In this document: in pieces, positions 7,748-14,274 of the stretch | Layout: each line of letters begins with the position of its first letter | Position numbering within the stretch: position 1 is the stretch's first letter | Assembly (NCBI GenBank): GCA_029983575.1 | Contig: JASBZE010000015.1 | Span: 1-26,227, forward strand | Source: Peptostreptococcaceae bacterium | GTDB taxonomy: Bacteria > Bacillota > Clostridia > Peptostreptococcales > Peptostreptococcaceae | Length of the DNA stretch: 26,227 nt | Reading direction: 5' to 3' | The notes under the pieces: model-generated | Databases searched by the model: none | What the model saw: only the letters and a program-made list of their open reading frames with translations | Told to the model about the DNA's origin: nothing | Program-made: the position numbers and the translations under genes

Positions 7748-9556
7748 TTATAGACTTACCTCCATAATAATTGGAAGGATCATCGGGTTTCTCTTAGTTC
7801 TTTGGTATAGATATTGTTTAAGTTCGTCTTTTATAGTATTTTTTAGATAAGACCACTCTTTAATATCTCTCTTACCACATTCATCTATTATATCTCTAAC
7901 TATTTTTTTGGCTCCATCAATTAGATATTCGGATTCTCTCACGTAAACAAATCCCCTTGATATTATATCTGGACCTGATAGTATATCTCCCGTATCACTG
8001 GATATTGTAACTACCACGGTCATCAAACCATCTTGAGATAGGTGCTTTCTATCCCTAAGTACGATATTTCCAACATCGCCAACTCCTAATCCGTCTACTA
8101 ATATATTTCCTGAGTGCACCTTTCCGTTTACCTTAGCAGAGTGCTTATTTATCTCAAATACATCTCCGTTTTCAATTATAAACACATTGTCTGGGTTTGC
8201 TCCTGTCTCAACCGCCAACTCCTTGTGTTTCTTTAGCATCCTATACTCTCCGTGTACCGGCATGAAGTATTTTGGTCTAGCGAGTATCTGTAAAAGCTTA
8301 AGCTCATCTTGATATGCGTGACCTGATACGTGTATATCGGCTATCGCACTGCTTACTACATTAGCTCCCTTTTCAACTAAAAAGTTAATTACTTTTGATA
8401 TTAACTTTTCGTTTCCCGGAATAGGATTTGCTGAGATTATAACTAGATCTCCTTCTTTAATGTCAACCAATTTATGTTCGGAAGTAGCCATTCTAGCTAA
8501 GGCGGACATTGGTTCCCCTTGAGATCCTGTCGTTATAATCACTAGGTTTTTATCCTCATAATTATCTATATCGACTAAATCTATAAAATCCTCATCGTTA
8601 AACTCTAAAAATCCAAGTTCCTTTGCTACATGAACTATATTTACCATTGACCTTCCAGATACAGCGACCTTTCTGTCAAACTTCTTCGCGGTATCTAGTA
8701 TCTGTTGAAGCCTATGAACATTTGATGCAAATGTAGCTACAAATATCCTGCTTTCTCCTGCCCTGTTGAACAGCTCGTCAATTCCAACTCCAACATTTTT
8801 TTCTGATACTGTAGTTCCTGGTCTTTCTGCATTTGTAGAGTCAGCCATCATAAGTAATATACCCTTTGTGCTTAACTCAGTTATCCTATGTAAATCCATA
8901 ACCTGACCGTCAACAGGAGTTAGATCTATCTTAAAGTCTCCAGTATGATAGATTATTCCCTGGTCTGTATGTATAGCTAGAGAATAAGCATCCGGTATAC
9001 TGTGGTTGTTTTTAATGTACTCTACCTTAAAGTGCTTGGTTTTGAAAACATCTCCCTTTCCAGCAGTAATCAATTTAGCATTGTTTATCTTGTGTTCTTT
9101 AAGCTTTACTTGAACTAATCCCAGAGCAAGTCTAGAACCGTAAACAGGTACGTTTAGTTTTTTAAGTACATATGGTAGGGCCCCTATATGGTCCTCGTGA
9201 CCGTGAGTTATAAATATACCCTTTACCTTGTCAAAATTCTCTACTAGATATGTAATGTCCGGAATTACTATATCTACACCTAGCATCTCGTCTTCAGGAA
9301 ATGATAGCCCTGCATCAATTACAATTATTTCGTCATCATACTCTAGAGCCATCATATTCTTTCCTACCTCATTTAGTCCGCCCAGAGGTATTACCTTAAT
9401 AGCCCTCTCCTCTTTTTTATTTCCTTTTAAAATCTGTCCTCTTTTTTTATTGTGACTCATGTTTAATAATTTTTTTGCGTTTTTATATTTATTGTCTCTA
9501 TTGTTATCATTATATTTAAATTTGTGATTTTTATTATTAAATCCTCTTTTACTCAA
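7748..9556 (-). CDS. rnj: Ribonuclease J
   Basis: RNase J is the Gram-positive metallo-beta-lactamase/beta-CASP enzyme with 5'-3' exo- and endonuclease activity in mRNA turnover and rRNA maturation. Visible are the 'VIPLGGLNEVGKNMM' entry, the zinc motif HGHEDHIG (118-125), the later 'HTGDFKID', 'SGHAYQDEL' and 'PVHGEYRML' metal and phosphate-binding motifs, and the C-terminal domain ending in a beta-strand-rich tail. It is 602 residues, about 45 longer than the usual ~555. The excess is an N-terminal extension (residues 1-50) very rich in Asn, Lys, Arg and Asp. The start is TTG at 9556, with AGAGGAG 8 bases upstream; the internal Met 33 has no ribosome site, so the extension is probably real. 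It is the only RNase J in this window; whether a J1/J2 pair exists cannot be seen. Confidence 0.96.
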   Translation of the reverse strand: MSKRGFNNKNHKFKYNDNNRDNKYKNAKKLLNMSHNKKRGQILKGNKKEERAIKVIPLGGLNEVGKNMMALEYDDEIIVIDAGLSFPEDEMLGVDIVIPDITYLVENFDKVKGIFITHGHEDHIGALPYVLKKLNVPVYGSRLALGLVQVKLKEHKINNAKLITAGKGDVFKTKHFKVEYIKNNHSIPDAYSLAIHTDQGIIYHTGDFKIDLTPVDGQVMDLHRITELSTKGILLMMADSTNAERPGTTVSEKNVGVGIDELFNRAGESRIFVATFASNVHRLQQILDTAKKFDRKVAVSGRSMVNIVHVAKELGFLEFNDEDFIDLVDIDNYEDKNLVIITTGSQGEPMSALARMATSEHKLVDIKEGDLVIISANPIPGNEKLISKVINFLVEKGANVVSSAIADIHVSGHAYQDELKLLQILARPKYFMPVHGEYRMLKKHKELAVETGANPDNVFIIENGDVFEINKHSAKVNGKVHSGNILVDGLGVGDVGNIVLRDRKHLSQDGLMTVVVTISSDTGDILSGPDIISRGFVYVRESEYLIDGAKKIVRDIIDECGKRDIKEWSYLKNTIKDELKQYLYQRTKRNPMILPIIMEVSL

Positions 9557-9587
9557 ATTATCAACTCCTCTATAAATTATTTTATCC

Positions 9588-9660
9588 CGAACACATCAAT
9601 ATAAACTTTAATATTTAAAATAAAACGAACACATTGCTAAGAATATTTTAACACATCAAA
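9588..9660. repeat. CGAACACAT repeats in the divergent rnj/DUF457 promoter region
   Basis: CGAACACAT occurs at 9588-9596 and 9626-9634, with a third partial copy AACACATCAA at 9650-9659. Together with the GAACGTTC palindrome at 9696-9703 they crowd the 185-base gap between the two divergent genes. They may be binding sites of a common regulator, or chance. No regulator can be named from the sequence. Confidence 0.35.
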
Positions 9661-9683
9661 TCAACTTCGTAAACTCGTAATTA

Positions 9684-9733
9684 TTGACAACAGATGAACG
9701 TTCGAGTATTCTATTGATATATTGTTAAGGAGG
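9684..9733 (+). promoter_or_regulatory. Promoter and ribosome site of the DUF457-type gene
   Basis: On the plus strand TTGACA (9684-9689), a 17-base spacer and TATTCT (9707-9712) form a strong promoter, followed by AAGGAGG (9727-9733) eight bases before the ATG. The leader is only about 20-25 bases. The spacer contains the 8-base palindrome GAACGTTC (9696-9703), positioned where a repressor would block RNA polymerase. Confidence 0.7.
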
Positions 9734-9741
9734 AAAAAGAG

Positions 9742-10509
9742 ATGAAAGGTAGGACACATTTGATTGTAGGTACGCTTACAACTGTTCAAACTGCAACATT
9801 TATGCACTTCAAAGTAGACGTTTTAGCCATGATTTTCGCTTCATTACTATCGATTCTTCCTGACATAGATGAGCCCGATTCAATTTTTTCTTCGTTTATA
9901 TTCAGAAAGGAATTTTCCAAAAAAATATATAGGCTGGTTATTTATATTCTCAACATAGCTATAATGTATATATCGCTTAAATATAACAAGAATTTTATAA
10001 TTGCCGGATTGATTGCCTTTATATCTATAGCTTTTTTGGAGAGAAAGTTGACAGAGAAAAAAATGAGAAAGATATTGATTTCTTTCGAGTTAATTTCAAT
10101 AGGGTTGCTGTTATACACTTTTCACTTCCCTAAGTTCTACTATTTGTCTTTTTTTGCGTTTTCAATTCTCCCACATCTAAAACACAGGCAATTCACCCAT
10201 AGTCTAATATTTATTCCTTTAATTTATATTTGGTTAAGGGGTTTTGAAAATTTGATGATAAAAAATAACGTAGTAGGATTTCACGGTATTGCGTTAATGG
10301 GTACAATTTCTTTTTCGACACACATAATCTTAGACCTGTTTACAAAGATGGGTGTACCGCTGTTTTTCCCATTTTCGAGAAGAAATATTTCATTGGGATT
10401 TCTAAGGGTTGGAAGTAGATTTTCAAATATAGTCGAATCTCTCTTAGTTTTGTTATTATTTATATTTACAGTTATTTCACTTTATACTTACTTTCAAATG
10501 GTATCTTAA
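9742..10509 (+). CDS. YdjM/YbcI-type (DUF457) membrane-bound putative metal-dependent hydrolase
   Basis: This 255-residue polytopic protein is the only plus-strand gene in the window. It shows the conserved pattern of the DUF457/YdjM family: an N-terminal 'GRTHLIVG' with His 6, 'LLSILPDIDEPDS' with the PDID acid pair, 'KHRQFTHSL' with the HR-x-x-THS motif, and 'STHIILDLFTKMGVPLFFPF' with the H-x-x-L-D-x-x-T-x-x-G motif. These His and Asp residues are presumed metal ligands. About six hydrophobic segments lie between them. The physiological substrate is unknown; family membership is clear, the enzymatic label is by convention. In E. coli the relative ydjM is under LexA control; here no proper SOS box is present. 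It ends at a bidirectional terminator shared with fur. Confidence 0.85.
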   Translation: MKGRTHLIVGTLTTVQTATFMHFKVDVLAMIFASLLSILPDIDEPDSIFSSFIFRKEFSKKIYRLVIYILNIAIMYISLKYNKNFIIAGLIAFISIAFLERKLTEKKMRKILISFELISIGLLLYTFHFPKFYYLSFFAFSILPHLKHRQFTHSLIFIPLIYIWLRGFENLMIKNNVVGFHGIALMGTISFSTHIILDLFTKMGVPLFFPFSRRNISLGFLRVGSRFSNIVESLLVLLLFIFTVISLYTYFQMVS

Positions 10510-10611
10510 TTAATAAAAGTTACACTTTGATAGTATAGGTATGTGATCTAAAAATTATATGATTAGAGTCAACAGAAAGTTATAAGACGAAAATCAGGAC
10601 TGAATACAATA

Positions 10612-10648
10612 AAAATCCCCTGCCTCAATTTAAGAGATAGGGGATTTT
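10612..10648. terminator. Bidirectional terminator between DUF457 gene and fur
   Basis: AAAATCCCCT (10612-10621) pairs perfectly with AGGGGATTTT (10639-10648), and the stem extends inward through CCTC/GAGA. Runs of A and T on both sides make it work for the plus-strand DUF457 gene and the minus-strand fur gene. The remainder of the 219-base gap (10510-10611, 10649-10728) shows nothing else. Confidence 0.85.
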
Positions 10649-10728
10649 ATCTGTCTATACATAATAAAACTTTTACTAAAGAATTAACATATAAACAAGT
10701 ACTTTGATGTACTTTTATTCGCTCAACT

Positions 10729-11205
10729 TTATTGGCAATCTGAGCACTTGCCATAGAATTTAAGATCGTGATCCTTGATTTCAAATTTGTAATCTTTTTC
10801 AATTTGTTCTTCTATAGAATCCAATAGATCTTCTTTTACTTCTATTATCTTTCCGCATTCACTACAAATCAAGTGATGGTGATGGTGGGCGTCTTCACCC
10901 TCTACATTAATTTCATATCTAATACATCCGTCATCTAAATTTAACCTTGAGATAGCATCAATCTCATCTAGTAACTGCATTGTTCTGTATACAGTTGCAA
11001 GTCCGATTTCAGGGCAGTTTACTCTTACTTTGTCATAAATTTCTTCTGAGCTAAGGTGTTTGTCGTCATTTTCAATTAGGACTTCAATTATAGCTCTTCT
11101 TTGAGGAGTAATCTTAAATCCCGTACTTTTTAACTTCTCTTTTAAGACCTCCATTATACTCTGATTAGAGGTTAAGTCTTTATTTTTGCTTCTATCTACT
11201 ACCAT
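10729..11205 (-). CDS. fur: Fur-family metal-dependent transcriptional repressor
   Basis: The 158-residue protein has the N-terminal winged helix ('STGFKITPQRRAIIEVL', 'LSSEEIYDKVRVNCPEIGLATVYRTMQLLDEI') and C-terminal dimerisation domain of the Fur family. The metal sites are rich: a five-histidine run in 'GEDAHHHHHLICSECGKIIE', the first CxxC (SECG region), and the C-terminal CSDC pair, together forming the structural zinc site. 'HHHHLICSECGKIIEVKED' is closest to ferric-uptake Fur rather than Zur, but PerR cannot be excluded by eye. A 15-residue N-terminal tail precedes the usual start. AAGGAGG lies 5 bases before the ATG. Its own promoter carries a perfect palindrome, suggesting autoregulation. 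The feo operon and the iscR operon in this window are natural candidates for its regulon. Confidence 0.92.
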   Translation of the reverse strand: MVVDRSKNKDLTSNQSIMEVLKEKLKSTGFKITPQRRAIIEVLIENDDKHLSSEEIYDKVRVNCPEIGLATVYRTMQLLDEIDAISRLNLDDGCIRYEINVEGEDAHHHHHLICSECGKIIEVKEDLLDSIEEQIEKDYKFEIKDHDLKFYGKCSDCQ

Positions 11206-11222
11206 ACGAACCTCCTTAAAAA

Positions 11223-11278
11223 ATTTTCAATTGAAAATACTATATTTATAATATAAATCATAATTGAAAAAAAGTCAA
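11223..11278 (-). promoter_or_regulatory. fur promoter with 16-bp perfect palindrome at the transcription start
   Basis: On the minus strand TTGACT (11278-11273), a 17-base spacer and TATATT (11255-11250) form the promoter. ATTTTCAATTGAAAAT (11223-11238), a perfect 16-base palindrome, follows at about +5 to +20, between promoter and ribosome site. A second A+T palindrome (ATTTATA-A-TATAAAT) overlaps the -10. These are suitable operators for the Fur-type protein encoded immediately downstream. Palindrome seen; autoregulation inferred. Confidence 0.6.
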
Positions 11279-11341
11279 CAAAATTAATAAAATACATAAT
11301 AGAATTTTTAATAATTTTTTGACCTTTTATCAAAATCGTAT

Positions 11342-11761
11342 TTAATTGTGACTGTCCATATATCCCTGTAGTATTATTACCGCCGAGAGCTTATCTATGA
11401 CTTTCTTTCTTTTTTTTCTGCTTACATCCCCTTGAATAAGCATGTTTTCGACCTCCATGGTCGATAGCCTCTCATCCCAGAAATCAACTTCAAGTCCAGT
11501 TTCCATCGATATAAATTCGCATAGATTTTGAACTTTTTGGGCTCTTGGACCAAAGCTTCCGTTCATATTGATCGGAAGCCCTGATACTATTTTCTTAACG
11601 TCGTATTCGTCGATTATTTTTTTTAATTCTTCTACATCCTGTTTTTTTGATTTTCTCTTGATAGTAGTGATGCCCTGAGCTGTTATACCTAGTAGATCAC
11701 TCACAGAAACACCAATAGTCTTATCTCCTATATCAAGTCCCATTATTCTATCTTTTAACAT
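11342..11761 (-). CDS. ruvX: RuvX/YqgF Holliday-junction resolvase-like RNase H-fold nuclease
   Basis: The 139-residue protein has the YqgF/RuvX RNase-H-fold signature. The first acidic residue lies in 'MGLDIGDKTIGVSVSD', the glycine-rich 'GLPINMNGSFGPRAQKVQNLCEFI' region is present, as is 'DERLSTMEVENML', and the last catalytic Asp is in 'KVIDKLSAVIILQGYMD'. Family members process pre-16S rRNA 5' ends and were proposed to resolve Holliday junctions. It overlaps the end of the upstream membrane protein gene by 14 bases. The start at 11761 has only a weak ribosome site; the ATG at 11743 (MGLDIG...) is an alternative, and coupling to the upstream gene may explain the weak site. It belongs to the conserved alaS-ireB-ruvX group. 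A weak TTTTGA/TCAAAA hairpin (11317-11335) lies just beyond its stop. Confidence 0.95.
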   Translation of the reverse strand: MLKDRIMGLDIGDKTIGVSVSDLLGITAQGITTIKRKSKKQDVEELKKIIDEYDVKKIVSGLPINMNGSFGPRAQKVQNLCEFISMETGLEVDFWDERLSTMEVENMLIQGDVSRKKRKKVIDKLSAVIILQGYMDSHN

Positions 11762-13964
11762 CTTTTACTTCTGTCCCATATAATATATCCATACTAGATA
11801 TTAGTACGGGTATCAATATATAAATAGTTGCCGTAGCTGCTGCTACAATTCCAGAGTCATTAACCAATAGAGTTACGATTGAGCCGACGGCCATTGCCAA
11901 AAATCCATTAAAGATAATTGGATTTTTTTGCCTCAACATCCTAAAGTGCTTATTTGGTCTAAATAGCATCAAGAAGAACAAAATAACCGCTGCGATCAAT
12001 ACGTTGATCCAAATAGAAATCCTAGCTATCTTAATATTCATCTCTATTTTTCTAGTAAATGTAAGTATTACCTCTGAAGGACCGTTGATAAATATCTGCT
12101 CTACAAAATTTCCTAAGTGTGACCCTAGACCCATCATAATGTCCACCGCTGCAAACCCTGCTACAATCGCTACAACAGCAACGAAAATAAGTATGGCCTT
12201 CTTAATGTCAATCTTTACATTATAAAGTAGCAGTAGAAAAACTATAAAGCCGGCTGATTCTGAAATTGCTCCCCCTACGTTAGCTCCCATAGAAGGGTAT
12301 GCACTTGTTATAAGAACCACTATGGCAATTATTGTAGCTACTAGCTTCTTCATATTGAATAACTCAACCAAGGCTGCCAGAGCAAATATTGTCGCACCTA
12401 TAGTTACCCCTTCATATTCGTTTCCTATTCCGTAATACCTAGCACCTACGATAGGATCATAACTCATGATGTTGTTTTGCATCATTGGCGTTCCCAATAT
12501 CGAATCGATAACTATGAATAAAATCATAATCCCCGCTAAGAATCCTAGCTGTTTCATAGAGTCTTTAAATAACAGACTTGAAACTATATAGGAAATTACG
12601 GTAACTAAAACGATATTAAATGCAATTGCAGCCTCGGAGCTAAACGGTAATGCCCCAGCTGCTAGAAAACTAAAAGGAAGTATTATCCCCGCTTTAAGCA
12701 GTTCTTTTGAAAAAGTAATTACACCCTTTTTAATCGGTTTGCCAAATTTGTTTTCAAGTTTTTCTTTAAAAATTATAAGTATAGCCGACAGTATCCAAGA
12801 TATTACTATTAGGATTACAAATATATTTATTATCGTCATCCTGATACCTGAAATAGACACGACTTTATTATAGTCTTTTTCAATGAACTCTATGTTGTCA
12901 TCTCTTTTCACATCGTCAAAGGCACGACCGATCATCAATTCGTTTTTTAGTCCCAACTCATTTAATATATCTACTCCTACATCTAAGTTGGCTACTATAC
13001 CCTCTCTTCTAGTCGTCTTTGATCTCAAAAGACCTTTTTGGGTATCTTTTCCTCTAACCTTTATAATAGGAGATAACCTCCTGTTATTTGCATAGTCAAA
13101 TGCGCTTGGAAACCCACCCATAATATAGAGTGTATCCTCAGGTTCAAGGGTATTAATGACGCTATCTAAATAGGGATTCATCTCCTTGTATATCCTAAAC
13201 TTCATTTTTCTGTACGTTTCTTTGTTTAGGCTAGGTTTAAAAAGGTCTAGCCTTTGAGTATCTCCTAATTCCACAAATATAACGTCAGAATTTTCCCTAG
13301 CTTTTTTTGTTTCCTCTTCTAGTTTTTTATAATCGGTAACAACTCCAAAAGGAAAATTTGGATTTTTTATATTCATGTCCTCAATCTTACCATTATCTAT
13401 CCTACCGTAATTATCCATTATGGCAAGACCGAGATTTCTATCTTTATTCTCTCCCTCGATATCAGAATAATCAGCATTTCCTATAAGAGCGGTCCTCAGT
13501 TTATTTTCTCTTATGGTCTGCCCCAATGTACCTAGAACAGATTTAAACTCCCCGCTATCTTCATTTATGAAAACTGATTTATTTATATTGGAATGAATGA
13601 TTTTCGTGGCTGACTTTCCTGTGTTTGCTTTAAATTGCTGCTTTTGAAATTTGTCTGCCTCTAAGAAACTCAGCACGTCTTCATCTATTATATTAGCCCT
13701 TGCAGATGAACCAATTGTCGCAAAGTTTCTCCTGTCATTATATCCTCTATCTCCCCTTATATTCATAAGAGCTACAAAACCTCTAGACTTAATCAATCTG
13801 TTGATAGACTTAATATTTTGCATATTTTCTAGTGAAGTTTTGTTTAAATCTAATACAATTACCTTGCCCCTGCCCTCACTCTGTGCTGAAGAGGGCATTT
13901 CTGGCAAGGTAGAAGTTAAAAAGAGAGCTAAAGATAGAATAATAAACAATATCTTTTTATTCAT
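11748..13964 (-). CDS. Large signal-peptide plus polytopic membrane protein, unrecognised; possible alkaline-phosphatase-like ectodomain
   Basis: This protein of about 738 residues starts at the ATG at 13964 (GAGGAAAAG just upstream; a TTG eight codons earlier is less likely). It begins with a clear signal peptide (MNKKILFIILSLALFLTSTL, with a likely Ala-containing cleavage site near residue 28). An extracytoplasmic domain of about 340 residues follows, then about ten to twelve transmembrane segments (from about residue 370 to the end), including the striking 'DPIVGARYYGIGNEYEGV' stretch between helices. In the soluble half, 'KVIVLDLNKTSLENM', 'FATIGSSARAN', 'DVIFVELGDTQRLD' and 'GIVANLDVGVDILNELG' have the spacing of alkaline-phosphatase-superfamily hydrolases. 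That is only a visual resemblance, and the metal ligands are not certain. No function can be assigned. It sits between ireB and ruvX, where most Firmicutes have no such gene. Confidence 0.75.
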   Translation of the reverse strand: MNKKILFIILSLALFLTSTLPEMPSSAQSEGRGKVIVLDLNKTSLENMQNIKSINRLIKSRGFVALMNIRGDRGYNDRRNFATIGSSARANIIDEDVLSFLEADKFQKQQFKANTGKSATKIIHSNINKSVFINEDSGEFKSVLGTLGQTIRENKLRTALIGNADYSDIEGENKDRNLGLAIMDNYGRIDNGKIEDMNIKNPNFPFGVVTDYKKLEEETKKARENSDVIFVELGDTQRLDLFKPSLNKETYRKMKFRIYKEMNPYLDSVINTLEPEDTLYIMGGFPSAFDYANNRRLSPIIKVRGKDTQKGLLRSKTTRREGIVANLDVGVDILNELGLKNELMIGRAFDDVKRDDNIEFIEKDYNKVVSISGIRMTIINIFVILIVISWILSAILIIFKEKLENKFGKPIKKGVITFSKELLKAGIILPFSFLAAGALPFSSEAAIAFNIVLVTVISYIVSSLLFKDSMKQLGFLAGIMILFIVIDSILGTPMMQNNIMSYDPIVGARYYGIGNEYEGVTIGATIFALAALVELFNMKKLVATIIAIVVLITSAYPSMGANVGGAISESAGFIVFLLLLYNVKIDIKKAILIFVAVVAIVAGFAAVDIMMGLGSHLGNFVEQIFINGPSEVILTFTRKIEMNIKIARISIWINVLIAAVILFFLMLFRPNKHFRMLRQKNPIIFNGFLAMAVGSIVTLLVNDSGIVAAATATIYILIPVLISSMDILYGTEVKDVKR

Positions 13965-14000
13965 CTTTTCCTCAATTCTACGGTTCAAGAATTTGAACCA

Positions 14001-14255
14001 TTATTTATTTATGTACTTTGTGATTATCTCTTCAAGAATCTCATCTCTTTCAAATCTCTTAATGATATTTCTTGCGTTTTTATGGCTTGTTATATAGCTT
14101 GAATCTCCTGATAACAAATAACCTATAATCTGGTTGATGGGATTGTATCCCTTCTCGCTCATAGCATCGTAAACGAAGAATATAGTTTCTTCTATATTCA
14201 TCTTGTCACTGCTAAGGCCTTCAAATTTCATCGTGTAGTCCATGTCTTTACTCAT
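14001..14255 (-). CDS. ireB: IreB-family regulatory phosphoprotein (UPF0297)
   Basis: The protein 'MSKDMDYTMKFEGLSSDKMNIEETIFFVYDAMSEKGYNPINQIIGYLLSGD...' is a textbook UPF0297/IreB sequence of 84 residues. In Enterococcus IreB is a substrate of the PASTA kinase IreK on N-terminal threonines and negatively affects cephalosporin resistance; here Thr 8 is the only early threonine. The ATG at 14255 is chosen because AAAGGGG lies 8 bases upstream and the family begins here. The upstream in-frame extension would run into alaS. It follows alaS by 19 bases and precedes the unrecognised membrane protein by 36 bases, within the alaS-ireB-ruvX cluster. The kinase itself is not in the window. Confidence 0.95.
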   Translation of the reverse strand: MSKDMDYTMKFEGLSSDKMNIEETIFFVYDAMSEKGYNPINQIIGYLLSGDSSYITSHKNARNIIKRFERDEILEEIITKYINK

Positions 14256-14274
14256 AACAAAAACCCCTTTACCA

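Noticed and set aside
9696..9703. GAACGTTC as a LexA (SOS) box
   Set aside because: Gram-positive LexA boxes have CGAAC and GTTCG separated by four bases; here the halves abut, so this is only reported as a palindrome.
13651..14097. Plus-strand open frame of 148 codons opposite the membrane protein and ireB
   Set aside because: It is antisense to two genes with good ribosome sites and recognisable or coherent products, and its protein is a low-complexity Ser/Leu/Ile-rich shadow without start signals.
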